Shown here: positions 47,415 through 55,922 of the stretch, piece after piece
How the letters are laid out: each line of letters opens with the position of its first letter
How positions within the stretch are numbered: position 1 is the stretch's first letter
DNA from: Hymenobacter yonginensis
Lineage (GTDB): Bacteria > Bacteroidota > Bacteroidia > Cytophagales > Hymenobacteraceae
Direction of reading: 5' to 3'
Assembly: GCF_027625995.1 (NCBI RefSeq)
Contig: NZ_CP115396.1
Location: 1,364,001 to 1,428,000, forward strand
Length of the DNA stretch: 64,000 nucleotides
The notes under the pieces: generated by a model
The model's input: only the letters and a program-made list of their open reading frames with translations
Told to the model about the DNA's origin: nothing
Databases searched by the model: none
Made by a program: the position numbers and the translations under genes

Positions 47415-48074
47415 TTAGAGCTGTCGGGAGGCCAGCTGCTGCAGCAGGCCGGCGTGCAAGGTGTGCTGGCCGGCGAAGCGCAGGATTTCAGGCTCTACGC
47501 CGAATTCGCGCAGAAACGCACTTTGCTTCTCTACATCAGCAGGCGAAACAAACTCGTCTTCGTCGCCGCAGACCAGCGTGACGGGCAGGCCGCGCAGCAA
47601 CCGCCCGGCTGCCTGAAAGTCCATGTCGGGCGGGAAGGCGCCGGCCCACAGCACCAGCCGGGCCGGCCGGAAGGGCGCGCGCGCCAGCCAGCGGCTGACT
47701 GTAGCAGCGCCCTGCGAGAAGCCCAGCACCGTTACCCGGGCCTCAGCCGAGGCTTGGGGCAGCAGGGTGGCGGCCAGCTGGTTGAGGTAGCCGACGTAGT
47801 CGTCGATTTCGAGCAGCCGGTCTTCACGCGTCATCCAGGTGGCGCCCACACGGCCGCTGGTACCTTGTAGGTAGAACCGCGAAAGGCCCTCGGGCGCCAC
47901 CACCACCAGAGAAGGATCGGCGGCGCTGATGGCCGCGAAGTGCCGGATGAAATACTGGGCCAGCTGGCCGTAGCCGTGGCACACAAACCACACCTGCCGG
48001 GTGGCGGCGGTTAGCTCGCCCAGCTGGAAATAGCGCGCCGTACGCGCAACCGATATGTGGTGTTCCTGAGCCAT
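47415..48074 (-). CDS. Alpha/beta hydrolase (carboxylesterase/phospholipase type)
   Basis: 219 residues, cytoplasmic. The serine nucleophile elbow is VLGFSQGAATVSRWL, the oxyanion region is VWFVCHGYGQLAQYF, the acid lies in VTLVCGDEDEFVSPADV and the His in FAGQHTLHAGLL. Fold and length match the small esterase family YpfH/Lysophospholipase-like, with a complete triad, unlike the broken hydrolase at 3128. The ATG at 48074 (MAQEHHISVARTARYF) is used; a TTG three codons upstream is possible. The downstream cytidine deaminase is encoded in the same direction. Confidence 0.85.
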   Translation of the reverse strand: MAQEHHISVARTARYFQLGELTAATRQVWFVCHGYGQLAQYFIRHFAAISAADPSLVVVAPEGLSRFYLQGTSGRVGATWMTREDRLLEIDDYVGYLNQLAATLLPQASAEARVTVLGFSQGAATVSRWLARAPFRPARLVLWAGAFPPDMDFQAAGRLLRGLPVTLVCGDEDEFVSPADVEKQSAFLREFGVEPEILRFAGQHTLHAGLLQQLASRQL

Positions 48075-48188
48075 AGCACGCAAAATCAGTTCGGGCCGCC
48101 CGCCCGTTCGTCAGGGCAGAGCGCCCAGCAGTAGCCGTTGCCTGCCGAACAAACGGCGGCAATATGCGGGCCGAACGAGGAAAGAGAA

Positions 48189-48680
48189 TCAGCCTTTCGA
48201 CGGCAGATCGTCGGCGCTGAAGCCAAACGGCAGCAGGTCGGAGAGGCTGCGGAAACGGTAGATGCTGCCGTCGGGGCCGGGCATGAGCAGCGGAATGGCC
48301 TGCTTCTGGCGGTGCTCGTACTCGGCCATCACTTGGCGGCAGGCCCCGCACGACGATACCGGCACGAAGTCGCCGGCGGCGGGGCGGGCGGCTACGGCCA
48401 TGCCCAGAATGCGCCGCTCGGGCTGCGAGGCGGCCAGCCCAAACAGAGCGGTGCGCTCGGCGCAAAGCCCCGACGGGAAGGCCGCGTTTTCCTGATTGGT
48501 GCCCCGGAAGATGGTGCCGTCGTCGAGCAGGAGGGAAGCGCCGACGTGGAAGTGCGAATAAGGCGCGTAGGCCTGGTCGGTGGCGGTGCGGGCGGCCTGC
48601 CAGGTAAGGGCTTCGGCGGGCGTTAGCTCGGCTTCAGTGAGAACCTCTACGTGAATGGTGAGGTGGAGCGGGTGGGCCAT
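48189..48680 (-). CDS. cdd: Cytidine deaminase
   Basis: 163 residues, somewhat longer than the 130-residue homotetrameric form because of an N-terminal extension. The active site has CAERTALFGL (catalytic Glu and zinc Cys) and VSSCGACRQVMAEY (the two further zinc Cys). HFHVGASLLLDDGTIFRGTN is the substrate-binding segment. It deaminates cytidine to uridine in pyrimidine salvage. It is followed on the same strand by the alpha/beta hydrolase gene. Confidence 0.95.
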   Translation of the reverse strand: MAHPLHLTIHVEVLTEAELTPAEALTWQAARTATDQAYAPYSHFHVGASLLLDDGTIFRGTNQENAAFPSGLCAERTALFGLAASQPERRILGMAVAARPAAGDFVPVSSCGACRQVMAEYEHRQKQAIPLLMPGPDGSIYRFRSLSDLLPFGFSADDLPSKG

Positions 48681-48966
48681 GAAATAGGCAGAAATAGATA
48701 TTCCGGTACCGGCTCGCGGCCCCGGCAGAAGAAGGGGCGGTGAATGTACTACAAATCCGGCGGAGTATCGGTATGCAGCCCGGAGAAAGGCGGCCGCGGG
48801 AATGGCTGTTCCGCATTTGCAGTCTGGCCTGATGGCCGACCAGGGCTGCGGACAGACCGGATTGGCAGGAATTCGTTAGAATTGGCCCTGTTTTGTGCCT
48901 TCTCAACTGCTGTGCTGACTTGCCCACTATGCCGGGCCTGATTGGCTTCTCCGCAAATTCCCACCC

Positions 48967-50325
48967 ATGACCCGTATCACCCTGCTCGGGGCCGGCCGTT
49001 CGGCTTCCTCGCTGATTCAGTACCTGCTGCGCCACGCGCCCACCGAAAACTGGTTTCTCACCGTGGCCGATGCCAACCCAGCGCATCTGGTGCCGGTGCT
49101 GGCCGCGCACAGCGAATACGCCCGCGCCGTGCCTTTCGCGCTGGAAGATGAGGCCCTGTTGCAGGAGCTGGTAAGTGGCGCCGACATCGTTCTTTCGATG
49201 CTGCCGGCGCTGCTGCACGGGCCGGTAGCGCGCATGTGCGTGCAGCTGGGCCGCCACCTGGCCACGGCCAGCTACGTGAGTGAGGAAATCAGGGGCCTGG
49301 ATGCGGCGGCGCGGGCGGCCGGGTGTACGCTGCTGATGGAATGCGGCCTCGACCCCGGTCTCGACCACATGTCGGCCATGGCCGTGATTGAGGAAATCCG
49401 GGAGCGGGGCGGCCGCATCACCTCGTTTAAGTCGTACTGCGGGGGGCTGATGGCGCCCGATTCGGAAGGGGATAATCCGTGGAAGTACAAGTTCACCTGG
49501 AACCCCCGCAACGTGGTGCTGGCCGGGCAAAGCACGGCCAAGTATCTGGAAAATGGCCATCCGCGCTACATCCCCTACCAGCACCTGTTTGCCCGCACCG
49601 AGTCGATATCGGTGCCCGGCTACGGCGACTTCGACGGCTACGCCAACCGCGACTCGCTCAGCTACCGCGCGCCCTACGGCCTCGACGATATTCCGACGAT
49701 TCTGCGCGGCACACTGCGCCGGGCCGGTTACTGCGCCGCCTGGCACGCGCTGGTGCGCCTGGGCCTCACCGATGATACCGTGCATCTGGGCAATGCCGCC
49801 GACCTGACTTGGCGCGAGCTGCTGGAGTCGTATCTGCCGGTGCTGGTGCCGCGGGCCGCCACCGAAACCGCGCTGGCAGCCCACTGTGCCGACTATCTGG
49901 GGCTTTCGATGGCCGGGCCGGAGATGGAGAGGCTGCAGTGGCTGGGCTTGTTTGGGGAGCAGCCCGTGGGCCTGGCCAATGGCACGCCGGCCCAGCTGCT
50001 GGAGCGCCTGCTGACGCAGAAGTGGCAGCTGCAGCCCGCCGACCACGACATGATTGTGATGCAGCACCTGTTTGAGTTTGAGCTGGCGGGCGTGCGCTAC
50101 GGCCGTACCAGCTCGCTGGTGGTGCTTGGGGATGATGCCACGCACACGGCCATGGCCAAAACGGTGGGCTTGCCGCTGGGCATGGCGGTGCGCCGCCTAG
50201 CGCGGGGCGAGGTGGCCGCCCGGGGCGTGCTCATCCCCACCGGTGCCGACCTCTACCAGCCGATTCTGGCAGAGCTGGCGGCCGACTACGGCATCCGGTT
50301 CGAGGAGCACGAAACCGCGCGCTAG
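48967..50325 (+). CDS. Saccharopine dehydrogenase-family protein
   Basis: 452 residues. The Rossmann fold is ITLLGAGRSASSLIQYLL; the catalytic part has EEIRGLDAAARAAGCTLLME and CGLDPGLDHMSAMAVIEEI, followed by YCGGLMAPDSEGDNPWKYKF, all typical of saccharopine reductase/dehydrogenase (Lys9-like). In lysine metabolism such enzymes interconvert saccharopine and aminoadipate semialdehyde plus glutamate; in bacteria this usually means lysine catabolism. The partner lysine-ketoglutarate reductase is not in this window. The 286-base region upstream has no clear TAnnTTTG box. Confidence 0.9.
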   Translation: MTRITLLGAGRSASSLIQYLLRHAPTENWFLTVADANPAHLVPVLAAHSEYARAVPFALEDEALLQELVSGADIVLSMLPALLHGPVARMCVQLGRHLATASYVSEEIRGLDAAARAAGCTLLMECGLDPGLDHMSAMAVIEEIRERGGRITSFKSYCGGLMAPDSEGDNPWKYKFTWNPRNVVLAGQSTAKYLENGHPRYIPYQHLFARTESISVPGYGDFDGYANRDSLSYRAPYGLDDIPTILRGTLRRAGYCAAWHALVRLGLTDDTVHLGNAADLTWRELLESYLPVLVPRAATETALAAHCADYLGLSMAGPEMERLQWLGLFGEQPVGLANGTPAQLLERLLTQKWQLQPADHDMIVMQHLFEFELAGVRYGRTSSLVVLGDDATHTAMAKTVGLPLGMAVRRLARGEVAARGVLIPTGADLYQPILAELAADYGIRFEEHETAR

Positions 50326-50353
50326 GCTTGCTAACAGCTGTTGTAAGGCAGGA

Positions 50354-50471
50354 ACAGGCGAGGTAGCTACGCAATAGTTGGAGTCTCGTCGTTGAACGAC
50401 TGACGCCGGATTGTGCGGCGAAACAACATCAGCAACGGCGAGACGCAAGATATTGCGCCTCTACCTCGTTC
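50354..50471. repeat. Palindromic element, family D
   Basis: GAGGTAG (50354 region), GCAATAGTTGGAGTCTCGTC and GTTGA on the left pair imperfectly with CAACGGCGAGACGCAAGATA and TTGCGCCTCTACCTC on the right. It resembles known GAGACGC-type repeats of Bacteroidota and Cyanobacteria. It fills most of the gap between the saccharopine dehydrogenase and ABC permease genes. Confidence 0.75.
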
Positions 50472-50536
50472 ACCCAGCCGAAAAGTATCTATAACAGCTT
50501 CTCTAGGCAGCCGCGGGTGCGTGCCAACTTAGGCAT

Positions 50537-51523
50537 GTGCCCGGCCGCTTCCCTGTCCTGGATCAAATCAATTCTGCGCGCTTGAAAGGGTATCTGTGGA
50601 TGCGGCTGCGAATAGGTGGCCGCTTGCTGGCCGAGCTGGGCTGGTGGCGGCTGGCATTGCTGGGGCCGTTTCTACTCTTGTCGGTGGCGCGCGCCTTCGT
50701 GGTGCTAGCCCCGCACGCGGCCGGGCAGTGGCTGGTGCCGCTGTTGGTGGCCCTATTCATTGGCAGCCAGCACCGCCGCCGCCCCGATCTGGCGTTTCTG
50801 CAGCTGACCGCGCCCAGCTTCCGGCCGTGGCTGGCCGCCGAATACGGGCTGTGGAGTGTGCCGGCTGTGGCCGCACTGCTGGCCTTCGGGCAGCTGGGCG
50901 CGGCGCTCCTGACGCTGGGGCTGGCCGTGGCCGCCGCTTGGCTGCCGGCGGCCTGGCCTCAGGACAGCAAGAAACGCCGCCGCAGCCTGGTGCGCAGCGA
51001 GGCCTTGGAGCTGGTGAGCGGCCTGCGGCAAACGGCTGCCGCGGTGTGGTGGCCGCTGCTGCTGGCCGGGGCCGTGTGGGGGCGGCAGTATCCGGAGGTG
51101 CCGGCCCTGGCGCTGGTCGTTTGGCTGTTGCTGCTGGCTGGGTGCTACGGAAACCCTGAGCCCTGGACGCTGCTGCTGCCGGCCCTCCGGCAGCCGGGGG
51201 CGTGGCTGCGACGGCGCGTGGGGCTGGCACTGCTTTACCTGCTGCTCACGGCCGCGCCGTTTGCCGGGCTGCTGGCCTTGGGGCCAGCGGGAGCCGGCGG
51301 GGCGGGCCTGCTGCTGCTGGGCGGAGCGGTGCTGCTCACGATGGTAGTGCTGGCCCGGTATGCTTTCTACCCCGATGCGCTGCTGGTGCGCCTCACCCAG
51401 GGCGCCATCCTGTCACTAGCACTGCTGGCGGGGCAGCCGGTGTTTCCGGCGCTGCTGCTGGTGGCGTTTGCGGGGCTGCTCTGGAAAAGCCGGCAGCGGC
51501 TCTCCACTTTCCGACAAGACTGA
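50537..51523 (+). CDS. Polytopic ABC-exporter membrane subunit
   Basis: 328 residues with about eight membrane helices (for example LALLGPFLLLSVARAFVVLA, LLVALFIGSQHRRRPDLAFL and VALALLYLLLTAAPFAGLLA). It lies three bases upstream of an ABC ATPase gene, so it is the permease of that transporter. It does not match ABC-2 by any clear motif; the cluster of small helices is typical of Bacteroidota proteins annotated only by context. The start at 50537 is GTG; an ATG at 50600 (MRLRIGGRLL) is possible. The exported compound is unknown. Confidence 0.75.
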   Translation: MPGRFPVLDQINSARLKGYLWMRLRIGGRLLAELGWWRLALLGPFLLLSVARAFVVLAPHAAGQWLVPLLVALFIGSQHRRRPDLAFLQLTAPSFRPWLAAEYGLWSVPAVAALLAFGQLGAALLTLGLAVAAAWLPAAWPQDSKKRRRSLVRSEALELVSGLRQTAAAVWWPLLLAGAVWGRQYPEVPALALVVWLLLLAGCYGNPEPWTLLLPALRQPGAWLRRRVGLALLYLLLTAAPFAGLLALGPAGAGGAGLLLLGGAVLLTMVVLARYAFYPDALLVRLTQGAILSLALLAGQPVFPALLLVAFAGLLWKSRQRLSTFRQD

Positions 51524-51526
51524 GGC

Positions 51527-52237
51527 ATGATTGAGATTCGCAACCTGAGCAAAGCCTTTGGAAGCCAGCCGGTGCTGCACGATGTGAGCCTGACGCTGCA
51601 GACCGGCACCCTGCACGGCTTGGTGGGGGCCAACGGCGCCGGCAAAACCACGCTGCTGCACTGCCTCTACGGCCTGCACGCCGACTACCAGGGCACAGTG
51701 GTGGAAACCACCGGCCTGCCCATCCGCGCCCACACCGGGCTGCTGCCCTACGAGCCGTATTTCTACCCGCGCCTCACCGGCCGCGAATACCTGGAGTTCA
51801 CGCTGCAGGCCCGCGGCCGGGCTGTGGGGGATTTCAACGGCTGGAACCAGCTGCTGGAACTGCCCCTCGACCAGTACGCCGAGGAGTATTCGGCCGGCAT
51901 GAAGAAGAAGCTGGCGCTGCTGGCCTTGCTGGTGCAGCCCTTCCGCTACCTCATCCTCGACGAGCCCTTCAATGGCCTCGATCTGAATGCCAACCTGCTG
52001 TTGATGGAAATTCTGCGGCGACTGCGCGGGCAGGGCGTGGGCATTCTGCTGACCTCGCACCTGCTGGGCTCCCTCACCGAGCTCTGCGACGAGCTGACTG
52101 TGCTGGCTGACGGTACCGTGCGCCGCCGCTACACCGCCGCCGATTTCGGGCACGTGCAGGCCGATCTGCTCGACGAGTTCTACCAGGAAAAGCTAGCCCA
52201 GGTCCACCGGCTTTTGCCAGCTGAAGGCCAGGTCTGA
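51527..52237 (+). CDS. ABC transporter ATP-binding protein
   Basis: 236 residues. Walker A is LVGANGAGKTTLLHCLYGL, the signature YSAGMKKKLALLALLV (shortened LSGGQ type), Walker B YLILDEPFNGLDLNANLL, and the H-loop LLTSHLLGSLTE. It energises the membrane subunit encoded three bases upstream. The signature motif SAGMKKK with a Lys run is typical of the DrrA/ABC-2 exporter class. The substrate is unknown. Confidence 0.93.
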   Translation: MIEIRNLSKAFGSQPVLHDVSLTLQTGTLHGLVGANGAGKTTLLHCLYGLHADYQGTVVETTGLPIRAHTGLLPYEPYFYPRLTGREYLEFTLQARGRAVGDFNGWNQLLELPLDQYAEEYSAGMKKKLALLALLVQPFRYLILDEPFNGLDLNANLLLMEILRRLRGQGVGILLTSHLLGSLTELCDELTVLADGTVRRRYTAADFGHVQADLLDEFYQEKLAQVHRLLPAEGQV

Positions 52238-52245
52238 AGCAGCCA

Positions 52246-52965
52246 CTACAGCGCCAGATAAAACGGCCCCAGCAATTCCCGAAAAGCCTGCGAATACTCC
52301 TCATTGGCACCTTTTATCAGCAGCTCCTGCTGCCGGAGCGGGGCAGGCTGGCGCTCAAACGTAGTGATGTGGCGCAGCGGCTTGCTGCCGGCCCGGTGCC
52401 GCACTATCAGTTGGGTGGTCGGCCAGAGGCCAGCTTTGGCGGCGGCCTGCTCGAAGTGCTGCATTTCAGGCGGTGGCAGCAGCACCGTGAGGTGGCCGGC
52501 TGGGGTCAGGAAGTCGGCTGCGAACTGCGCCAGCTCCGCGAAGGTCAGTGAATCATCCGTGGTGTGGCGGGCGGTGGTGCGCCGGGCGTCGGGCGAGCGG
52601 AGGGAGTGGCGGAAGAAAGGCGGGTTGCAGATGATGCCGTCGAAGGGAGCAGGGTGGGTGGCGGCCAGGCCGGCCAGTGGTACCGCGTGCAGCGTGAGGC
52701 GGGCCGCCCAGGGGCTGGCTCGGAAGTTGGCAGCGGCCTGCGCGGCGGCGGTGGGGTCCAGCTCAATGGCCTCGATGGCCGCGGCGGCATTGCGCTGAGC
52801 CGCCATCAGGGCCAAAAGGCCGGTGCCCGTCCCGATATCGAGCAGCCGTTGGGCGCCGGCCACCGGGGCCACGGCACCCAGCACGCAGGCGTCGGTGCTC
52901 ACCTTCATGGCGCACGCACCCTGCTCAATCCGGAACTCTTTGAACTGAAAATACGAATTGGCCAC
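52246..52965 (-). CDS. trmN6: tRNA1(Val) adenine-37 N6-methyltransferase
   Basis: 239 residues from a GTG at 52965 (MANSYFQFKEFRIEQGACAM, the normal family N-terminus). The SAM site is RLLDIGTGTGLLALMAAQRN; the N6-methyltransferase catalytic motif is GIICNPPFFRHSLRS. It methylates A37 of valine tRNA. A longer in-frame start (TTG at 52992) gives an odd N-terminus. It is convergent with the ABC ATPase gene (8-base gap, no room for a terminator) and downstream of the TonB-receptor gene on the same strand. Confidence 0.9.
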   Translation of the reverse strand: MANSYFQFKEFRIEQGACAMKVSTDACVLGAVAPVAGAQRLLDIGTGTGLLALMAAQRNAAAAIEAIELDPTAAAQAAANFRASPWAARLTLHAVPLAGLAATHPAPFDGIICNPPFFRHSLRSPDARRTTARHTTDDSLTFAELAQFAADFLTPAGHLTVLLPPPEMQHFEQAAAKAGLWPTTQLIVRHRAGSKPLRHITTFERQPAPLRQQELLIKGANEEYSQAFRELLGPFYLAL

Positions 52966-53075
52966 GACAGACAGCAAACAAACGGGCCGCAAAGATCCGC
53001 AGCGTATCGACTGTTCCAGCGCGGGCCAGCGTTTTTCAGCGAAAATGACCTGCCAAGTCCTGCTGTGTTCCGCGG

Positions 53076-55529
53076 CTATTGGCTAACGGCGCGACGCTTT
53101 TCCTCCTCGGCTCCCGTAGCCCGCTTGCGGGCCGGCGGCACCTCGTTGCTGCCGAAGCGGTACGTAAACGACACCGTGGCCGCCCGGCTGTCCTGGTTGG
53201 CGCGGTAGCGTTCCTCAAACACCTGATAGCGCGAGGTGGCCGTAATTGGCGCCGTATAGAGCAGGTCAGTGGCGTTGAGGCGCAGCGTGGCCCGGCCGTC
53301 GAGCAGGCTTTTCTGCACGCCCACACCCAGCTGCCCAAACGCCTCCACCACCTGGAAAGCGTACCACTCGCGCGAGTGGTAGCTGCCATTGAGGTCGGCA
53401 GTCCAGCCCTTGCCCAGGGTGAAGGTGCTGTTGGCGCTGGCAATGGCACCCGGCCGGCCGGCCGGGGCGGTGGTACTGCTCAGGCGGCCATCGAAGTAGA
53501 TGTAAAACAGCTCGATATCGGTGTAGAGCTGCCACCATTTGGTGGGGGCCAGCGGGGCCGTGAGCGTGAAGGCGTAGTAGTGGCGGGTTTGCAGGTTCAC
53601 GTCGGTGGCGGCCACCAAGCGCTCGGGGCCGGGCTGGGCCAGGTACACCGGCACGATGGGCCAGTGGCCGCGCGCGTAGCTCAGGCCCGTGGTGTATTTC
53701 TGGCGCCAAGTGTGGTTCAGCTCGGCGCTGTAGCTGGTCATGGGCTGCAGGTAAGGGTTGCCGGCGCGGTACGAGGTGGCGTCGACGTAGGTGCGGAAGG
53801 GGTTTAGCTGGGTGTAGGTGGGCCGGTCGAGGCGGCGGCTCAGGGTGAAGCCCACCGTGTGCGCCTCCGACAGCGTGCGGCTCAAACTCAGGTTCGGGAA
53901 CAGCTGCAGGTAGCGGCGGTCGAAGTTTTCGTTGCCGATGTTCTGGCGGCCGGTGGCCACGGTCTGCTCGGCGCGCAGGCCGGCCGTGAGCGTGAGGCCC
54001 GGCCGGGTACGGCTCATCGTCAGGTAAGCCGCCCGGATGCTTTCGTCGTAGCGGAAGCGGTTCGACTGGGTGGCGTCCGGCAGCAAGCTGCCGTTTCGGT
54101 AAAACACCACGTCGTTGTCGGCGCGCACCTGGCTGGCTTTCAGGCCCAGCTCCAGGCGCAGGCCGCGCGGCAGCGGGCGCACGTAGTCGGCCTTGGCGCT
54201 TTGGATATGCAGCGTGCCGTCGTGTGTGCCGGTGAGCGTCGTAGCCGGCCGGTCGGCGGGCAGGCTAAAGGTTGTCGCCAGGTTCAGCCCGCGTCGGATA
54301 CCGTAGCGGGCCATGTCGGCATCTGCCGTCAGCTCGGGTGTGCCCGCCGAATCGGGGCGGAACGTGTGGCGGAACGTGAGGTTGGCGGCCACGTTGGGCG
54401 TGCGCAGGTCGCGGAAGTTGTCGGAGGTGTAGCGGCTCACGGGCTGGCCCTGGGCGTCAAAAAACGCCGACTCATTAGTGCCCTGCCACGGCGACTGGCT
54501 GGCCAGCCCGCTCACCATGGCGCCCAGCGTGGTTTGCTTGCTCAGGGTGTAGTCGAGGCCCGCTTTCCAGGTGTGCGACACCAGATGGTTGCGCATTTCG
54601 TTGCGCTGCTGGCTGCTGGCCTGGGGCAGCCCCTCGGGCCGGTGAAGCCGCGAAAACACTAGGTTCTGAAAGTTGCGGCGGTCGGTGTAGGCGTAGGTGG
54701 CGTAGAGGTTGGCGTGCGGCCCCCGGTGGTTCAGCGACAGGCCCGAGGTATGCTTGCCGTAGCGCCCGCGCCCGTAGCTGGCATTCACGCTGCCGTTGGT
54801 GCCCAGGTGCTGGTCTTTCTTCAGGTTGATGAGTATGACCCCGGCCGTACCCTGCGCGTCGTACTTGGCGGGCGGGTTCGGAATCAGCTCCATGGTGCTC
54901 ACCTGCTCGGCGGGTAGAGCCCGCAGCATATTGGCTAGCTCGGCGCCGTTCATCGGCACCCGCTTACCGTCGAGCAGCACCAGCACGCCCCGTTTGCCCC
55001 GCAGCGCCAGATCGTCGTTGCCGCCAACCGTTACGCCCGGGGCGCGGCCCAGCACATCGAGCACGGTGTTGCCGCTGGAGAGCGGGCTGTTTTCCACGTT
55101 GATGACGGTGCGGTCGGGCAGGCGCTCGAAGGGCGGCTTCTGGCCCGTGACGGTAACGCCGCGAAGCTGCTGCGTGGTGCTGGGCACTAGCGTCAGGCGC
55201 AACGGCTGCATCGGTCCGCTCGTGACAGTGACGGGGCCCGCCCAGGTCTGCGCGTAGCCGACGTGCACCACCGATACCAGATACTGGCCTGTGCTGGCCG
55301 GAACCAGCAGGAAATGGCCGCTCGCATCCGTAAACTCGGTTTTTAGCGCCACCGAGTCGATGGCGCGGTGCAGCATTACGGTGGCATATTCCACCGGAGC
55401 CCCGTTGGCGGTACGCACCTGGCCCTGAACTGCCGCCGGCAACTCCTGCGCCGCCAGCGGCCCCGACAGAGCAAGCAGCGGCAGTAGATAGGAAATCCGG
55501 CGCTGAGCGTCGGCAAAAAAAGGATTCAT
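53076..55529 (-). CDS. TonB-dependent receptor, outer-membrane beta-barrel family
   Basis: 817 residues. A signal peptide of about 27 residues is followed by a carboxypeptidase-regulatory-like domain (QGQVRTANGAPVEYATVML and on), then a plug-like domain (NVENSPLSSGNTVLDVLGRA, LRGKRGVLVLLDGKRVPMNG, ELANMLRALPAEQVSTMELI) and a 22-strand barrel with alternating aromatic strands (RNFQNLVFSRLHRPEG, FRDLRTPNVAANLTFRHTF, TVSFTYRFGSNEV at the end). It imports or senses an unknown ligand through TonB/ExbBD. No SusD partner is encoded next to it, so glycan uptake is less likely than for SusC-type receptors. A TATTTTTG -7 box lies at 55708-55715 (minus), giving a leader of about 170 bases. Confidence 0.9.
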   Translation of the reverse strand: MNPFFADAQRRISYLLPLLALSGPLAAQELPAAVQGQVRTANGAPVEYATVMLHRAIDSVALKTEFTDASGHFLLVPASTGQYLVSVVHVGYAQTWAGPVTVTSGPMQPLRLTLVPSTTQQLRGVTVTGQKPPFERLPDRTVINVENSPLSSGNTVLDVLGRAPGVTVGGNDDLALRGKRGVLVLLDGKRVPMNGAELANMLRALPAEQVSTMELIPNPPAKYDAQGTAGVILINLKKDQHLGTNGSVNASYGRGRYGKHTSGLSLNHRGPHANLYATYAYTDRRNFQNLVFSRLHRPEGLPQASSQQRNEMRNHLVSHTWKAGLDYTLSKQTTLGAMVSGLASQSPWQGTNESAFFDAQGQPVSRYTSDNFRDLRTPNVAANLTFRHTFRPDSAGTPELTADADMARYGIRRGLNLATTFSLPADRPATTLTGTHDGTLHIQSAKADYVRPLPRGLRLELGLKASQVRADNDVVFYRNGSLLPDATQSNRFRYDESIRAAYLTMSRTRPGLTLTAGLRAEQTVATGRQNIGNENFDRRYLQLFPNLSLSRTLSEAHTVGFTLSRRLDRPTYTQLNPFRTYVDATSYRAGNPYLQPMTSYSAELNHTWRQKYTTGLSYARGHWPIVPVYLAQPGPERLVAATDVNLQTRHYYAFTLTAPLAPTKWWQLYTDIELFYIYFDGRLSSTTAPAGRPGAIASANSTFTLGKGWTADLNGSYHSREWYAFQVVEAFGQLGVGVQKSLLDGRATLRLNATDLLYTAPITATSRYQVFEERYRANQDSRAATVSFTYRFGSNEVPPARKRATGAEEEKRRAVSQ

Positions 55530-55922
55530 GGGTGCACTTTCCGGTGGGAGAGAAAAACGGAACGTGCAATAGGTGTTAGGTTGAGTTGCCGGCGCTGGTC
55601 AGGACAGGCACTCAGGTAGGTAGCGAGCAGATAGAGCAGCAAAAAAGCAGGCAGATAGCCCCCGGCTTACTTTGCATACTGAAAGGTAGCAACAAACTAT
55701 GTTCCGGCAAAAATACTATTCATTGAATATTCTCATAGTTGGATTGGCCTTGCGGGAACAAATGATTGCCAGGTATTTGATGGCACACCGCTAAATCAGC
55801 CCGCAGCCTGCAAAACGACCAAACAGGCCCAAAAAGAGAATCCCTGGCCGTATCAGCCAGGGATTCTTCATAAAAGCGCCGGGCGCACCGCCGCGAAACC
55901 AGGACAAAGCCGCGCCGCGCAG
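55530..55922. other. 393-base intergenic region with receptor promoter and a terminator
   Basis: On the minus strand it holds a TATTTTTG -7 box at 55708-55715 for the receptor gene, and a hairpin GAATCCCTGGC/GCCAGGGATTC at about 55834-55870 that terminates the upstream aminotransferase gene. Both genes are on the minus strand; the rest shows nothing recognisable. The long predicted leader could allow leader-based control. Confidence 0.55.
55834..55870 (-). terminator. Terminator after the aminotransferase gene
   Basis: GAATCCCTGGC pairs with GCCAGGGATTC across a 7-base loop (CGTATCA); on the minus strand it is followed by CTCTTTTT. Confidence 0.75.

Noticed and set aside
53076-55529. SusC/SusD-type glycan utilisation locus
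   Set aside because: The receptor has no SusD partner gene beside it and no glycoside hydrolase genes nearby.
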